Below are positions 15,482 to 24,259 of a DNA stretch of 64,000 nt, in pieces. Within the stretch, counting starts at the first letter, position 1; each line of letters opens with the position of its first letter. A program made the translations under genes and the position numbers. Under the pieces are notes generated by a model that did no database searches, was not told where the DNA came from, and worked only from the letters and a program-made list of their open reading frames with translations. Origin of the DNA: BAIKAL-G1 sp943370385 (GTDB taxonomy: Bacteria > Cyanobacteriota > Cyanobacteriia > PCC-6307 > Cyanobiaceae); NCBI GenBank assembly GCA_943370385.1, contig CALRQT020000001.1, positions 186,001-250,000 of the forward strand. The letters run 5' to 3'.

Positions 15482-15898
15482 TCAACGCAGGGAATAGAGG
15501 GACAGGAAAAAGGCGAAGGCCAGGGCGAAGCCGCCGAAGATCAGCACGTTCTTCTGGCCGGGCGTCAGCTGGTTGACCCCCAGGCCGTAGCCGAGGTTCT
15601 CCTCAAAGCCGCTGGGTTTGTTGCGGGGGCCGATGTCCTTGAAGGCGGCCACCTTGCTGCGGCAGACCGGGCAGCGGAAGCTGAGCGGATCGAGCTCCAG
15701 AAACGGCGTGCCTGCCGCAATCGCCAGCTTTTTCACCCCTTCGGCGGGGTCGTAAACGAAGCCACAACTGCGGCACTCGAAGCGGTGCTCCGAGAGATCG
15801 GGCTCCTGCTCCGGCTGCTCTGGCTCGGGCGGAGGACTGGGTTCCGGCTGGTCCAGACCGGGGGGACTGGCCTGCTGATCGCTGATCTCGTCGCTCAC
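15482..15898 (-). CDS. rubA: Membrane-anchored rubredoxin (PSII assembly)
   Basis: 138 residues from the GTG at 15898, which has GAGG five bases upstream. A Pro/Glu-rich N-terminus precedes the rubredoxin fold with its two iron-binding pairs, CRSCGFVYDPAEG and RCPVCRSK, then a C-terminal membrane helix (NVLIFGGFALAFAFFLSLYS). RubA associates with early PSII D1 or CP47 modules. It sits directly upstream of ycf48 and psbEFLJ. The frame extends to 16054, but that part is low-complexity and overlaps the divergent ndhC promoter region. Confidence 0.9.
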   Translation of the reverse strand: MSDEISDQQASPPGLDQPEPSPPPEPEQPEQEPDLSEHRFECRSCGFVYDPAEGVKKLAIAAGTPFLELDPLSFRCPVCRSKVAAFKDIGPRNKPSGFEENLGYGLGVNQLTPGQKNVLIFGGFALAFAFFLSLYSLR

Positions 15899-16083
15899 CG
15901 ACCCCTCTGCGCGTGGCCTGAACTCTAGGCAAGCCGGGGCTAAGGCCGTTTCGGCGCCCTGGCCCTTGCCGGGCGAGTCCGCTGAACCCAGGCCGGTGTC
16001 CGGCTGCTGATCGCTGCCCGTGGCCAGGGCCCAGCCTTCGCTTGCGGGTGCCAAACTGGCTGACAGGTTGGGCTGGGCTGCCT

Positions 16084-16446
16084 TTGTTCGTTCTTGACGG
16101 CTACGACGCCTTTTTGGGCTTCCTGCTGATCGCGGCGGCCGTGCCCGTGCTGGCGCTGGTCACCAACAAGCTGGTGGCCCCCAAGTCCAGCACCGGCGAA
16201 CGGGACCTCACCTATGAATCCGGCATGGAGCCGATCGGCGGTGCCTGGATCCAGTTCAACATTCGCTACTACATGTTTGCCCTGGTCTTCGTCATCTTCG
16301 ACGTGGAGACCGTGTTCCTCTACCCCTGGGCCGTGGCCTTCCATCGCCTCGGCCTGCTCGCCTTCATCGAAGCCCTGGTGTTCATCGCCATCCTGGTGGT
16401 GGCCCTGGCCTACGCCTGGCGCAAGGGCGCCCTCGAGTGGAGCTGA
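16084..16446 (+). CDS. ndhC: NAD(P)H-quinone oxidoreductase subunit 3
   Basis: 120 residues, the exact family length, from a TTG at 16084 that yields MFVLDGYDAFLGFLLIAAAV. Three membrane helices are present, and the conserved GERDLTYESGMEPIGGAWIQ loop lies between helices 1 and 2. It is a hydrophobic NDH-1 subunit in the thylakoid membrane at the quinone-binding junction. Alternative in-frame TTG and GTG codons at 16042 and 16048 would add unconserved residues. First gene of ndhC-ndhK-ndhJ, divergent from rubA. Confidence 0.93.
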   Translation: MFVLDGYDAFLGFLLIAAAVPVLALVTNKLVAPKSSTGERDLTYESGMEPIGGAWIQFNIRYYMFALVFVIFDVETVFLYPWAVAFHRLGLLAFIEALVFIAILVVALAYAWRKGALEWS

Positions 16447-16458
16447 TCCCCTAGAGCC

Positions 16459-17280
16459 ATGACCCTCACCCCCACCAGCCCCGCCGGTTCCAACAGCTTG
16501 ACCAGTGCTGCCGAGCCCGCCTCGATCGCTGCCCTGCGCGACCTGAGGGCCTCCACCTGCAATCCCGTCGGCGCCCCCACGGTCACGGCCGAGCTGTCCG
16601 AGAACATCATTCTCACCAGCCTCGATGACCTGCACAACTGGGCGCGGCTGAGCAGCCTCTGGCCCCTGCTCTACGGCACGGCCTGCTGCTTCATCGAGTT
16701 CGCCGCCCTGCTCGGCTCCCGCTTCGACTTCGACCGCTTCGGCCTGGTGCCCCGCTCCAGCCCGCGCCAGGCCGACCTGTTGATCGTGGCCGGCACCGTG
16801 ACCATGAAGATGGCCCCGGCCATGGTGCGGCTCTATGAGCAGATGCCCGAGCCCAAGTACGTGATCGCCATGGGCGCCTGCACGATCACCGGCGGCATGT
16901 TCTCCGCCGACTCCACCACGGCGGTGCGCGGCGTCGACAAGCTGATCCCGGTGGACCTCTACATGCCCGGCTGCCCGCCCCGACCCGAGGCGATCTTTGA
17001 TGCGGTGATCAAGCTGCGCAAAAAGGTCGGCAATGAATCCCTGGCCGAACGGGGCAACCTGCGCCCCACCCACCGCTATTGCACCGTGCCCCACCAGCTC
17101 AAGGCGGTGGAGCCCGTGGTGACAGGGGCCTACCTGCGCGCTGAAACCCAGCAGGCGGCCCTGGCGGCGGCGGCCGGCCTGCCCCTCGACCTGAACCAGC
17201 CGGCGTCTGAGCCCGTCCCCCTGTCGGCCCAAACCCTGCCCCTCCAAGCCGCTCCCCGCCAAGGTCAAGCCGATGCCTGA
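16459..17280 (+). CDS. ndhK: NAD(P)H-quinone oxidoreductase subunit K
   Basis: 273 residues. The N2 iron-sulphur cluster ligands are visible: C76 and C77 (YGTACCFIEF), C141 (AMGACTITGG) and C172 (YMPGCPPRPE). A variable N-terminal region of about 40 residues and a Pro/Ala-rich tail after residue 215 are typical of picocyanobacterial NdhK. It lies in the hydrophilic arm of NDH-1, passing electrons toward plastoquinone. It overlaps ndhJ by 8 bp. Confidence 0.95.
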   Translation: MTLTPTSPAGSNSLTSAAEPASIAALRDLRASTCNPVGAPTVTAELSENIILTSLDDLHNWARLSSLWPLLYGTACCFIEFAALLGSRFDFDRFGLVPRSSPRQADLLIVAGTVTMKMAPAMVRLYEQMPEPKYVIAMGACTITGGMFSADSTTAVRGVDKLIPVDLYMPGCPPRPEAIFDAVIKLRKKVGNESLAERGNLRPTHRYCTVPHQLKAVEPVVTGAYLRAETQQAALAAAAGLPLDLNQPASEPVPLSAQTLPLQAAPRQGQADA

Positions 17281-17911
17281 TCCCACCAACCCTGACGCTG
17301 GCGCCCTCGCCGGCACCGCTGCCGCCGGGTCCACCGCTGCCGCCGGGACCACCGCTGAGGCGATCACCGTTGCCGAACCCGGGCCCGTCAGCCGCTGGCT
17401 CAGCGACCAGGGGTTTGAGCACGAGCGGCTGGAGGCCGACCACCTCGGCATCGAGACCTTGGCGGTGGAGCCCCTATTCCTGCCCGTGATCGCCGCCGCC
17501 CTCAAGGCCAGCGGCTTCGATTACCTGCAATGCCAGGGCGGCTACGACGAGGGGCCCGGCGGCCGGCTGGTGAGCTTCTACGAGTTGGTGAAACTGGCCG
17601 CCCTGGCCGACCAGGTGGCCCTGGCCAGCGATCCGGCCGGCACCTGCAAGGCCCTGCCCGCCACCGCCCGGCCCGAGCAGGTGCGGCTCAAGGTGTTCCT
17701 CGAGCGCGATGGCGACCTCACCATCCCCAGCCTCTACGGCCTGTTCCGCGGCGCCGACTGGCAGGAGCGCGAAACCTTCGACATGTATGGCATCCACTAC
17801 GCCGGCCATCCCCATCCCAAGCGCCTGCTGATGCCCGAGGACTGGAAGGGCTACCCCCTGCGCAAGGACTACGTGCAGCCCGATTTCTACGAGCTCCAGG
17901 ACGCCTACTAA
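17273..17911 (+). CDS. ndhJ: NAD(P)H-quinone oxidoreductase subunit J
   Basis: 212 residues of the NuoC/30-kDa family. The start overlaps ndhK by 8 bp. An Ala/Gly-rich N-terminal extension of about 35 residues precedes the core: LVSFYELVKLAALADQ, and the signature ERETFDMYGIHYAGHPHPKRLLMPEDWKGYPLRKDY. It is a peripheral NDH-1 subunit next to NdhK. The sequence GTTAAGPTCC-like Ala/Gly repeats in the extension look like lineage-specific low complexity. Confidence 0.95.
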   Translation: MPDPTNPDAGALAGTAAAGSTAAAGTTAEAITVAEPGPVSRWLSDQGFEHERLEADHLGIETLAVEPLFLPVIAAALKASGFDYLQCQGGYDEGPGGRLVSFYELVKLAALADQVALASDPAGTCKALPATARPEQVRLKVFLERDGDLTIPSLYGLFRGADWQERETFDMYGIHYAGHPHPKRLLMPEDWKGYPLRKDYVQPDFYELQDAY

Positions 17912-17925
17912 GGACTCAGGACTCC

Positions 17926-19338
17926 CTAGGAATTCTGGCGTTTGTGGCGGCGGTAGAAGCGCATCACCGCCAGGGCGACGCTGCGGGGGTCATGGCGCAG
18001 GGTGGCGCTCGGTCGGGCCCCCTGCATCGGCGCCAGCATCACCTCGTAGCCCTCGGCCTTGAGCTGGCGCGTGCCGCACTGCACCGGTTCGGCGCCCCGC
18101 AAGCGGTAGTTGTCCACAAGGGGCCCGTGGGCCAGCTCCTCCTGGGCCAGTACGGCCGTGAACAGGCGCTCGCCCACCCCCAGGCTGGCCAGCTGGGCCT
18201 CGATCGCCCGCAGGTGGCCCTGCACATCGAGGCCATCGGTTTCGCCCGGCTGGGTCATCAGGTTGCAGATGTAGAGGCGGGGCGCCTTGCTGCGCCGGAT
18301 CGCCTCCACCAGCTCGGGCACCAGCAGGTTGGGCAGTAGCGACGTATAGAGGCTGCCCGGACCCAGCAGGATCAAATCGGCGTGGGCAATGGCTTCCAGG
18401 GCCCGGGGCAGGGCCGGCGGCCGTTCCGGAATGCAGCCGAGGCGCACGATCGGGCTCTTGGCCTGGCCGATGCGGGATTCGCCTTCGATCCGCTCGCCGT
18501 TTTCGAGTTCGGCCCAGAGGCGCACATCGGCATTGGTGGCTGGCACCACCTGGCCCTGCACCGCCAACACCCGGCTGCTGGCCGTGATCGCCGATTCCAG
18601 GCTGCCGGTGATCGCCGAGAGGGCCGAGAGGAAGAGGTTGCCGAAGCTGTGGCCCTCTAGGCCGCTGCCGGCCTTGAAGCGGTATTGGAACAGGCGGGTG
18701 AGCAGCGGCTCTTCGGTGGAGAGGGCGGCTAAGCAATTGCGGATGTCGCCGGGGGGTTGGACCCCCAGCTCGCGCCGCAGCACCCCACTGCTGCCGCCGT
18801 CATCGGCGACCGTGACGATGGCCGTGAGGTTGCTGCTGTAACGCTTCAGGCCCGAGAGCAGGGTGGACAGGCCGGTGCCGCCACCGATGGCGACGATGTT
18901 GGGGCCGCGGTTGAGCTTGCCCTGGGCCAGCAGGGCATCCACCAGCACCGTGTCCTTTTCGGGCGCCAGGGCCTGCTGGATCGACTCGAAGCTGCGGCTC
19001 TGGCCCAGCCAGATCAGGCCGCCGCCCACCACCAGCACCACCGGGCCGGTGATGCCGCGCGGCATCACGGTGGTGATGTTCTTCAGCAGCCAGTTGATCG
19101 ATTCCAGGCTCCAGTAGATCGGCTTGAGATCGAGCCACACGGCGCCCCCAAGCAGGGCCAGCAGCAGGCCCAGGCCCGAGGTCACCATCCAGCGCTTCAC
19201 CACCAGGCCGGGCTGCAGCCAGCGCACCGCCCGCTTGGAGCGGCTCATCAGATCCCGTTGGCGCAGGTCGCCGCGGCCGATCCAGCCGGGCCGGCTGCTG
19301 CGCCGCCGGGGCGGCCTACTGGAGGCTGGCAGGCCCAT
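17926..19338 (-). CDS. YvcK/CofD-like gluconeogenesis factor with membrane anchor
   Basis: 470 residues. Two membrane helices (about 51-69 and 97-113) precede the CofD-like Rossmann domain, starting IVAIGGGTGLSTLLSGLKRY (148-167), with ADDGGSSGVLR (179-189) and PPGDIRNCLAAL as nucleotide-sugar-binding motifs. YvcK proteins bind UDP-GlcNAc and regulate central carbon metabolism and cell-wall synthesis. The membrane anchor is common in cyanobacterial versions. The internal ATG at 19248, preceded by GGGA, may be the true start, which would remove a basic 30-residue leader. Convergent with ndhJ, 14 bp apart. Confidence 0.88.
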   Translation of the reverse strand: MGLPASSRPPRRRSSRPGWIGRGDLRQRDLMSRSKRAVRWLQPGLVVKRWMVTSGLGLLLALLGGAVWLDLKPIYWSLESINWLLKNITTVMPRGITGPVVLVVGGGLIWLGQSRSFESIQQALAPEKDTVLVDALLAQGKLNRGPNIVAIGGGTGLSTLLSGLKRYSSNLTAIVTVADDGGSSGVLRRELGVQPPGDIRNCLAALSTEEPLLTRLFQYRFKAGSGLEGHSFGNLFLSALSAITGSLESAITASSRVLAVQGQVVPATNADVRLWAELENGERIEGESRIGQAKSPIVRLGCIPERPPALPRALEAIAHADLILLGPGSLYTSLLPNLLVPELVEAIRRSKAPRLYICNLMTQPGETDGLDVQGHLRAIEAQLASLGVGERLFTAVLAQEELAHGPLVDNYRLRGAEPVQCGTRQLKAEGYEVMLAPMQGARPSATLRHDPRSVALAVMRFYRRHKRQNS

Positions 19339-19534
19339 CGGGATGGGTAAGTGTTCAAACTGTACGGATGACGGGTCAAGATGGCTGCGACCCCGCCGTT
19401 CTCTTCCTTTGGCTGACGATGGTGGCTGACGACGGCTCCAGGCGGCCGAGAGCCGCTGGGCCGATCAAGCGGGCCCTTTCGCTACCCCTGCGGCGCCCCA
19501 ACCTGGGGACCCGCAAGCTGTGGGGAAGCGTGCG

Positions 19535-20341
19535 ATGAGGAAGCCCCCGGCCCAAGCGGTGCCTGGAGCCCCCGTCGCCGAGCTGGTGGGGCTCTCGATG
19601 GCCTGGGGGGAACGCCCCGTGCTCGACCAGGTGGATCTCACCCTCCACCCCGGCGAGCGCCTAGCGGTGGTGGGCCCGTCTGGGGCGGGGAAATCGACGA
19701 TCCTGCGCATCCTGGCCGGCCTGCAGTTGCCCACCAGCGGCGAATTGCGCATCCATGGCGTGCCCCAGACCTATTTGCGCTTGGACCAGCGCCAGCCCCC
19801 CGATGTGCGCCTGGTGTTCCAGAACCCGGCCCTGCTGGCCTCGCTCACGGTCTGCGAAAACGTTGGCTTTTTGCTCTATCGCCACGGCCAGCTGCGGGAC
19901 CGGGAGGTGCGCGAACGGGTCAGCCGCTGCCTGGAGGCGGTGGGCCTTTACGGCGTGGAAGATCTGCTGCCCGGCGAACTCAGCGGCGGCATGCAGAAAC
20001 GGGTCAGTTTTGCCCGCGCCCTGATCGAAGATCCCAGCCAGCCCGCGGGCCAGGTGCCCCTGCTGCTCTTCGACGAACCCACGGCCGGCCTCGATCCGGT
20101 GGCCTGCACCCGCATCGAAGACCTGATCGTGCGCACCGGCGATGTGGCCGGTGGCTCCAGCGTGGTGGTGAGCCATGTGATGAGCACGATCCTGCGCTCG
20201 GCCCAGCGGGTGGCCCTCCTCTACGACGGCCGCTTGCAGTGGCTGGGCAGCGTCTCCCACTTCGAGCACACCGACAACCCCTACGTGGCCCAGTTCCGGA
20301 GCGGTAGCCTGAGCGGTCCCATGCAGCCGGCGGAGCTCTGA
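19535..20341 (+). CDS. ABC transporter ATPase of an MCE lipid-transport system (MlaF/TGD3-like)
   Basis: 268 residues. Walker A GPSGAGKST (47-55), ABC signature LSGGMQKRV, Walker B LLLFDEPTAGLDP and the switch His in VVSHVM are all present. The gene lies 4 bp before an MCE-domain gene, so it is the ATPase of an MCE-type lipid importer. In cyanobacteria and chloroplasts this family moves lipid between envelope and internal membranes. A GTG at 19520 is an alternative start. No permease (MlaE/TGD1) gene is in the window. Confidence 0.88.
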   Translation: MRKPPAQAVPGAPVAELVGLSMAWGERPVLDQVDLTLHPGERLAVVGPSGAGKSTILRILAGLQLPTSGELRIHGVPQTYLRLDQRQPPDVRLVFQNPALLASLTVCENVGFLLYRHGQLRDREVRERVSRCLEAVGLYGVEDLLPGELSGGMQKRVSFARALIEDPSQPAGQVPLLLFDEPTAGLDPVACTRIEDLIVRTGDVAGGSSVVVSHVMSTILRSAQRVALLYDGRLQWLGSVSHFEHTDNPYVAQFRSGSLSGPMQPAEL

Positions 20342-20345
20342 AGTC

Positions 20346-21287
20346 ATGCGCCGCAGTGTGCGAGAGGCGATTGTGGGCTTCACCCTGTTGGCGGCCCTCA
20401 CTGGCAGCGCCGGCCTGTGGTTCTGGATCAAGGGCGTGTCCCTGGCCAGCCGCCAGTGGACGATCAAGGTGAGCTTCGCCGATGCCGCCGGCCTGGCCGA
20501 CCGCTCGTCCGTGACCTACCGGGGGGTGCTGGTGGGCCGGGTCAGCTCGATCAAGGCCACGGCCTCAGCCGTGATCGCCGAGCTGGAGATCACCAACCCC
20601 GACCTGGTCTTGCCCCGGCCGGTCATGGCCCAGGTGCAGTCGGGCTCCCTGCTGGGCGGCGATGCCGAGGTAGCCCTACTCAGCGCCGGGCCTGCCCCGG
20701 CGGCGACTGAACCGGGACCCCTCGCCAAGGACTGCGCCACCACCCGCATCGTCTGCAACGGCGGCAGCGTGGAGGGCAACACCGCCCCCACCATGGCCAG
20801 CGTCACCTCCACGCTCCAGGCCCTGCTCGATCAGGCCAACACCGAAAAGCTGATTCCCAAGGTGGTGTCCACCACCGAGAGCTTTGACCTAACCGCCAAG
20901 GAGGCCAACCGCTTCATGGCCAGCGGCAAGGTGCTGGTGAGCGACCTCACCGCCGCCGTGCGCAAGGCCGACCCCACCCTCACCAACCTCAACAAGGCCA
21001 CGGCCGACGCCGCCAAGGCCACGGCCCACCTCAACAACATCGTGGCCGCCCTCGATAACCCCAAAACGATTGGCGATCTCAAGGCCACGGCCTCCAACGC
21101 CAAAACGCTCACGGCCCGCTGGGATGCGGTGGGGGGCGATGTCAACAAGCTGTCGTCCGATCCCACCTTTATGGATGGGGTGCGCAGCGTGACGATTGGC
21201 CTGGGCAAGTTCTTCGATGAGCTCTACCCCGCCCAAACGGCTGCAGCCAAGGAGAAAGCCGCCAAGGCCAAGCCGGCCCGGCCTTAA
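20346..21287 (+). CDS. MCE-domain substrate-binding protein (MlaD/TGD2-like)
   Basis: 313 residues: one N-terminal membrane anchor (about 8-26), the MCE domain (about 37-118: VSFADAAGLADRSSVTYRGVLVGRVSSI, QSGSLLGGDAEVALL), a disulphide-capable Cys pair (CATTRIVCNGG), then a long Ala/Lys/Asn-rich helical tail ending in a basic KEKAAKAKPARP. It is anchored in the membrane and forms the lipid tunnel partner of the upstream ATPase, 4 bp away. Confidence 0.9.
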   Translation: MRRSVREAIVGFTLLAALTGSAGLWFWIKGVSLASRQWTIKVSFADAAGLADRSSVTYRGVLVGRVSSIKATASAVIAELEITNPDLVLPRPVMAQVQSGSLLGGDAEVALLSAGPAPAATEPGPLAKDCATTRIVCNGGSVEGNTAPTMASVTSTLQALLDQANTEKLIPKVVSTTESFDLTAKEANRFMASGKVLVSDLTAAVRKADPTLTNLNKATADAAKATAHLNNIVAALDNPKTIGDLKATASNAKTLTARWDAVGGDVNKLSSDPTFMDGVRSVTIGLGKFFDELYPAQTAAAKEKAAKAKPARP

Positions 21288-21334
21288 GCCTTGAGTCCAG
21301 GGGGCTTCGGGCCTGGCCGGCTTAGGGCGCCGGC

Positions 21335-23494
21335 CTAGAGCTCGGACACCGCCTGCATGGCAATCGCCGCGATCGCCTGGTCGCTGGCCTTGGGCAGCTG
21401 CACGTAGCGGCCGCCGGCGGCCTCGGCCAGGTCCTTGCCCATGCCGCTGCCGATGAACTTGCGCTCGGTGTCGATCACCAGCAACTTGATGCCCAGGGCC
21501 CGGTAGCGCGAGGCCACCTGCTTCACCTCCTCCTTGAGGTCCACGGGCTCTTCGCCCTCCAGCACCGGCTGGCCCAGGGAGCGGGAAAGGGGCACGTTGC
21601 CGCGCCCATCGGTGATCGCCACCACCACCACCTGGCCAAGATCGCCCGTGGCCAGGGCATTGGCCCCCACCCGGGCCGCCTGGCTGAGGCCGTGGGCCAG
21701 GGGGGAACCGCCGCCGCAGGGCATCGCTTCCAGCCGCCGCCGCGCCGCCGTAATTGAGCGGGTGGGCGGCAGCAACACCTCGGCCTGGTCGCCGCGGAAG
21801 GGGATTAGGGCGACTTCGTCGCGGTTTTCGTAGGCCTCGGTGAGCAGGCGGATCACGGCGCCCTTGGCGCTCTGCATGCGGTTGAGGGCCATCGAGCCAC
21901 TGGCATCCACCAGGAAGATGACCAGGGCCCCGGCCTTGCGTTGCAGCTGCTTGGCCCGCAGGTCGCCCTCTTCCACGATCACCAGGCGATCGGGTTGGCG
22001 CTGGCGCCGGGCCTTTTGGTAGGGCGCCGCCGCCCGCAGGGTGGCATCCACGGCAATGCGCTTCACCGGCCCCCGGGGCAGCATCGGCTTCACGTATCGG
22101 CCGCGCGAATCGCTGAACACCACCGCCCGGCTGCCGCTACCGCCGCTCTTGCTCTTGGCGGCCGAGAACAGCAGCAGGTCGGGGTCGATCGCGGTGGCCT
22201 CCGGATCGAGCAGGAATTCCTCCGGGATCGAGGGCGGCGGCGCATCCTCGGGGTTGTCGTCCTCGTCGGGTTCCTCCTCCTCGGTGTCGTCCTCGTTCTG
22301 GTCGGGCTCCTCAGGGGGTTCGGGCTCCTCCTCGGGGGTCTGGTCGCCTTGGGGGGGGGGCGGCGGCGGCGGTTCCAGGGGCTGGTCGGGATCGGGGGGC
22401 GGCATTTGGCGGGCCCGGGGCGCGATCACCAGGCGCACTGCGACTTGCAGGTCGTCGGCTTCGACCCGGTCGCGGCCACTGAGGGCCGCATGGGCCCGGG
22501 CGACCCGCACCGCATAGAGCTCGGAGCGATGGCCTTCCACGCCGCCGCGTAGGGCTTCTTTCACCAAATAGCCGATCTGCTCGCGGCTGATTTGCACGTC
22601 CGGCAGCCACTGGCGCGCCAATAGCAGCTGGGTGGCCAGGCCATCGGTTTCCTCCTGCCACTGGGCCCGGAAGTCGCCGCTGGATTCGCCGTGGGCCAGG
22701 GCCGAGCGGGTGATCGCCACCCGTTGGTCGAGCTCCAGCACCTGGTTGGCCGAGAGGGCCATGGCGAAGCGATCGAGCAAGTGGTCGCGCACGGCCCCCT
22801 CCTCGGGGTTGTAGGTGGCGATCAGCAGGCAGCGGCAGGGGTGGGCCAGGCTCAGCCCCTCGCGCTCGATCCGGTTCTCGCCGGAGCCCACCGCCGCCAG
22901 CAGCAGGTTGGTGATGCCGTCATCGAGCAGGTTGAGCTCATCGACGTAGAGCACGCCCCGGTGGGCTTCGGCCAGCAGGCCTGGCTGGAAGATCGCCTGG
23001 CCGCTGGCCAGCGACGCCGTGACATCGACCGAGCCCACCAGTCGGTCTTCGGTGATGCCCAGGGGCACCTGGATGAAGGGGGCCGGGATCACCTTGGTGG
23101 GCAGCAGGGCGCTGGCGTCGGCGCCCGTGGGGTCGCCGCCCAGCTGGCTGATGCGGGTCTGGGTGGCGGCGTCCCAGTCGTCGGGGCGGCGGGGATCGAT
23201 GTTGAGGGCGGTGGCGTGGGGGGAGCTGCCCGCCGGGGAGCCGCTGGTGTCCCCCAGGTCGATCACATCAATGGGGGGCAGCAGGGCGTGCAGACCCCTG
23301 GCCAGCACCGATTTCCCCGTGCCCCGGCCGCCGGCGATCACCACGCCGCCCAGGCCGGGATCCACGGCCGCCAGCAGCAGGGCCAATTTCAAGGTGCCGT
23401 GGCCGGTGATGGCGGCGAGCGGAAAGGCCCGGGCCGCGGCAGCCGCGGCACTGGACGCCGCACTCGCGGCGGCGGGGGTTCCGCTTGCAACCAT
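21335..23494 (-). CDS. chlD: Magnesium chelatase subunit D
   Basis: 719 residues. An AAA+ domain starts ITGHGTLKLALLLAAVDP with Walker A-like AGGRGTGKS (54-62) and GVLYVDELNLLDD. An acidic/proline linker (PPPPPPQGDQTPEEEPEPPEEPD region) follows, then a von Willebrand A domain with MIDAS DASGSM and ITDGRGNVP. With ChlI and ChlH it inserts Mg into protoporphyrin IX, the first committed step of chlorophyll synthesis. Its ATG overlaps the folK ATG head to head (CATG), leaving no intergenic promoter space. Confidence 0.96.
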   Translation of the reverse strand: MVASGTPAAASAASSAAAAAARAFPLAAITGHGTLKLALLLAAVDPGLGGVVIAGGRGTGKSVLARGLHALLPPIDVIDLGDTSGSPAGSSPHATALNIDPRRPDDWDAATQTRISQLGGDPTGADASALLPTKVIPAPFIQVPLGITEDRLVGSVDVTASLASGQAIFQPGLLAEAHRGVLYVDELNLLDDGITNLLLAAVGSGENRIEREGLSLAHPCRCLLIATYNPEEGAVRDHLLDRFAMALSANQVLELDQRVAITRSALAHGESSGDFRAQWQEETDGLATQLLLARQWLPDVQISREQIGYLVKEALRGGVEGHRSELYAVRVARAHAALSGRDRVEADDLQVAVRLVIAPRARQMPPPDPDQPLEPPPPPPPQGDQTPEEEPEPPEEPDQNEDDTEEEEPDEDDNPEDAPPPSIPEEFLLDPEATAIDPDLLLFSAAKSKSGGSGSRAVVFSDSRGRYVKPMLPRGPVKRIAVDATLRAAAPYQKARRQRQPDRLVIVEEGDLRAKQLQRKAGALVIFLVDASGSMALNRMQSAKGAVIRLLTEAYENRDEVALIPFRGDQAEVLLPPTRSITAARRRLEAMPCGGGSPLAHGLSQAARVGANALATGDLGQVVVVAITDGRGNVPLSRSLGQPVLEGEEPVDLKEEVKQVASRYRALGIKLLVIDTERKFIGSGMGKDLAEAAGGRYVQLPKASDQAIAAIAMQAVSEL

Positions 23495-24230
23495 GGAAAG
23501 GCCCGGGCCCAGACACGTGATCGCCAGTCTCGCTGATCAGCCCGGGGGCGATGGGTTGGAGGGTCTCCCCGGCCAGGGTCGGGCCGCCCTGCCCTGGGCC
23601 ACCAGCCTGGCGATTGCCCTGGGCGCCAACCTGGGCGACCCCCTGGCCACCCTGGTGGCCGTGCGTCCCTTGCTGCAGGCGCTCCTGGAGGGGCTTCTGG
23701 AGGAGCGGGGCCAGGCTGGGGCTCCTTTGGGCTCCCAGCCCGGCCCAGAGTCCGGCGTCCGGTTGAGTCCGATCCGCCTGCGCTGGTCGCCCCTGTTTTG
23801 CACTGAGCCGGTGGGCGGCCCCCCCGGCCAGCCCGCCTATCTCAATGGGGTGCTGCTGGTGGAGGGGGTGGCGGCCCTGGAGCCCCGGCCCCTGCAGTTG
23901 CTGCAGGGCTTGCAGGCCCTGGAAGCCCAGTTCGGCCGCCAGCGCCTCGAGGCCTGGGGGCCCCGCACCCTCGATCTCGATTTGCTCTGGTGGGGCGATC
24001 AGGTTGTGCAGGCGCCGGCGCTGGAGTTGCCCCATCCGCGCCTGCGGGAGCGCAGTTTTGTGCTGGCGCCCCTGGCGGCGATCGATCCCCTGCTGGTGCC
24101 GCCGGGGCCTGGGGCTGCCGGCACCCCAAGCTCAAGCCAGGACTGCGGCACCCTGCTGGCGGCCCTGCTGCCCCGCTTGCGCGAGGCGGCGCCCCAGCGG
24201 CTCCCGGGCAGCGCTGGCTGGCCGGAGTGA
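23493..24230 (+). CDS. folK: 2-amino-4-hydroxy-6-hydroxymethyldihydropteridine pyrophosphokinase
   Basis: 245 residues from the ATG at 23493. SLAIALGANLGDPLATL is the HPPK start motif, and RQRLEAWGPRTLDLDLLWWGD carries the metal-binding Asp pair, with LPHPRLRERSFVLAPLAAIDP following. It catalyses pyrophosphate transfer to hydroxymethyldihydropterin in folate synthesis. The first 40 residues are non-conserved, so a later GTG or TTG start (for example 23517) is possible. That would separate it from the divergent chlD. Confidence 0.9.
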   Translation: MERPGPRHVIASLADQPGGDGLEGLPGQGRAALPWATSLAIALGANLGDPLATLVAVRPLLQALLEGLLEERGQAGAPLGSQPGPESGVRLSPIRLRWSPLFCTEPVGGPPGQPAYLNGVLLVEGVAALEPRPLQLLQGLQALEAQFGRQRLEAWGPRTLDLDLLWWGDQVVQAPALELPHPRLRERSFVLAPLAAIDPLLVPPGPGAAGTPSSSQDCGTLLAALLPRLREAAPQRLPGSAGWPE

Positions 24231-24259
24231 GTCAAGCTGGCGGCAGTTTTGGCCTGCCC

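Noticed and set aside
15940..17505. 521-codon minus-strand open frame across ndhC, ndhK and ndhJ
   Set aside because: It is an antisense shadow of GC-rich genes: Gly/His/Gln-rich, no domain, and it covers three certain ndh genes.
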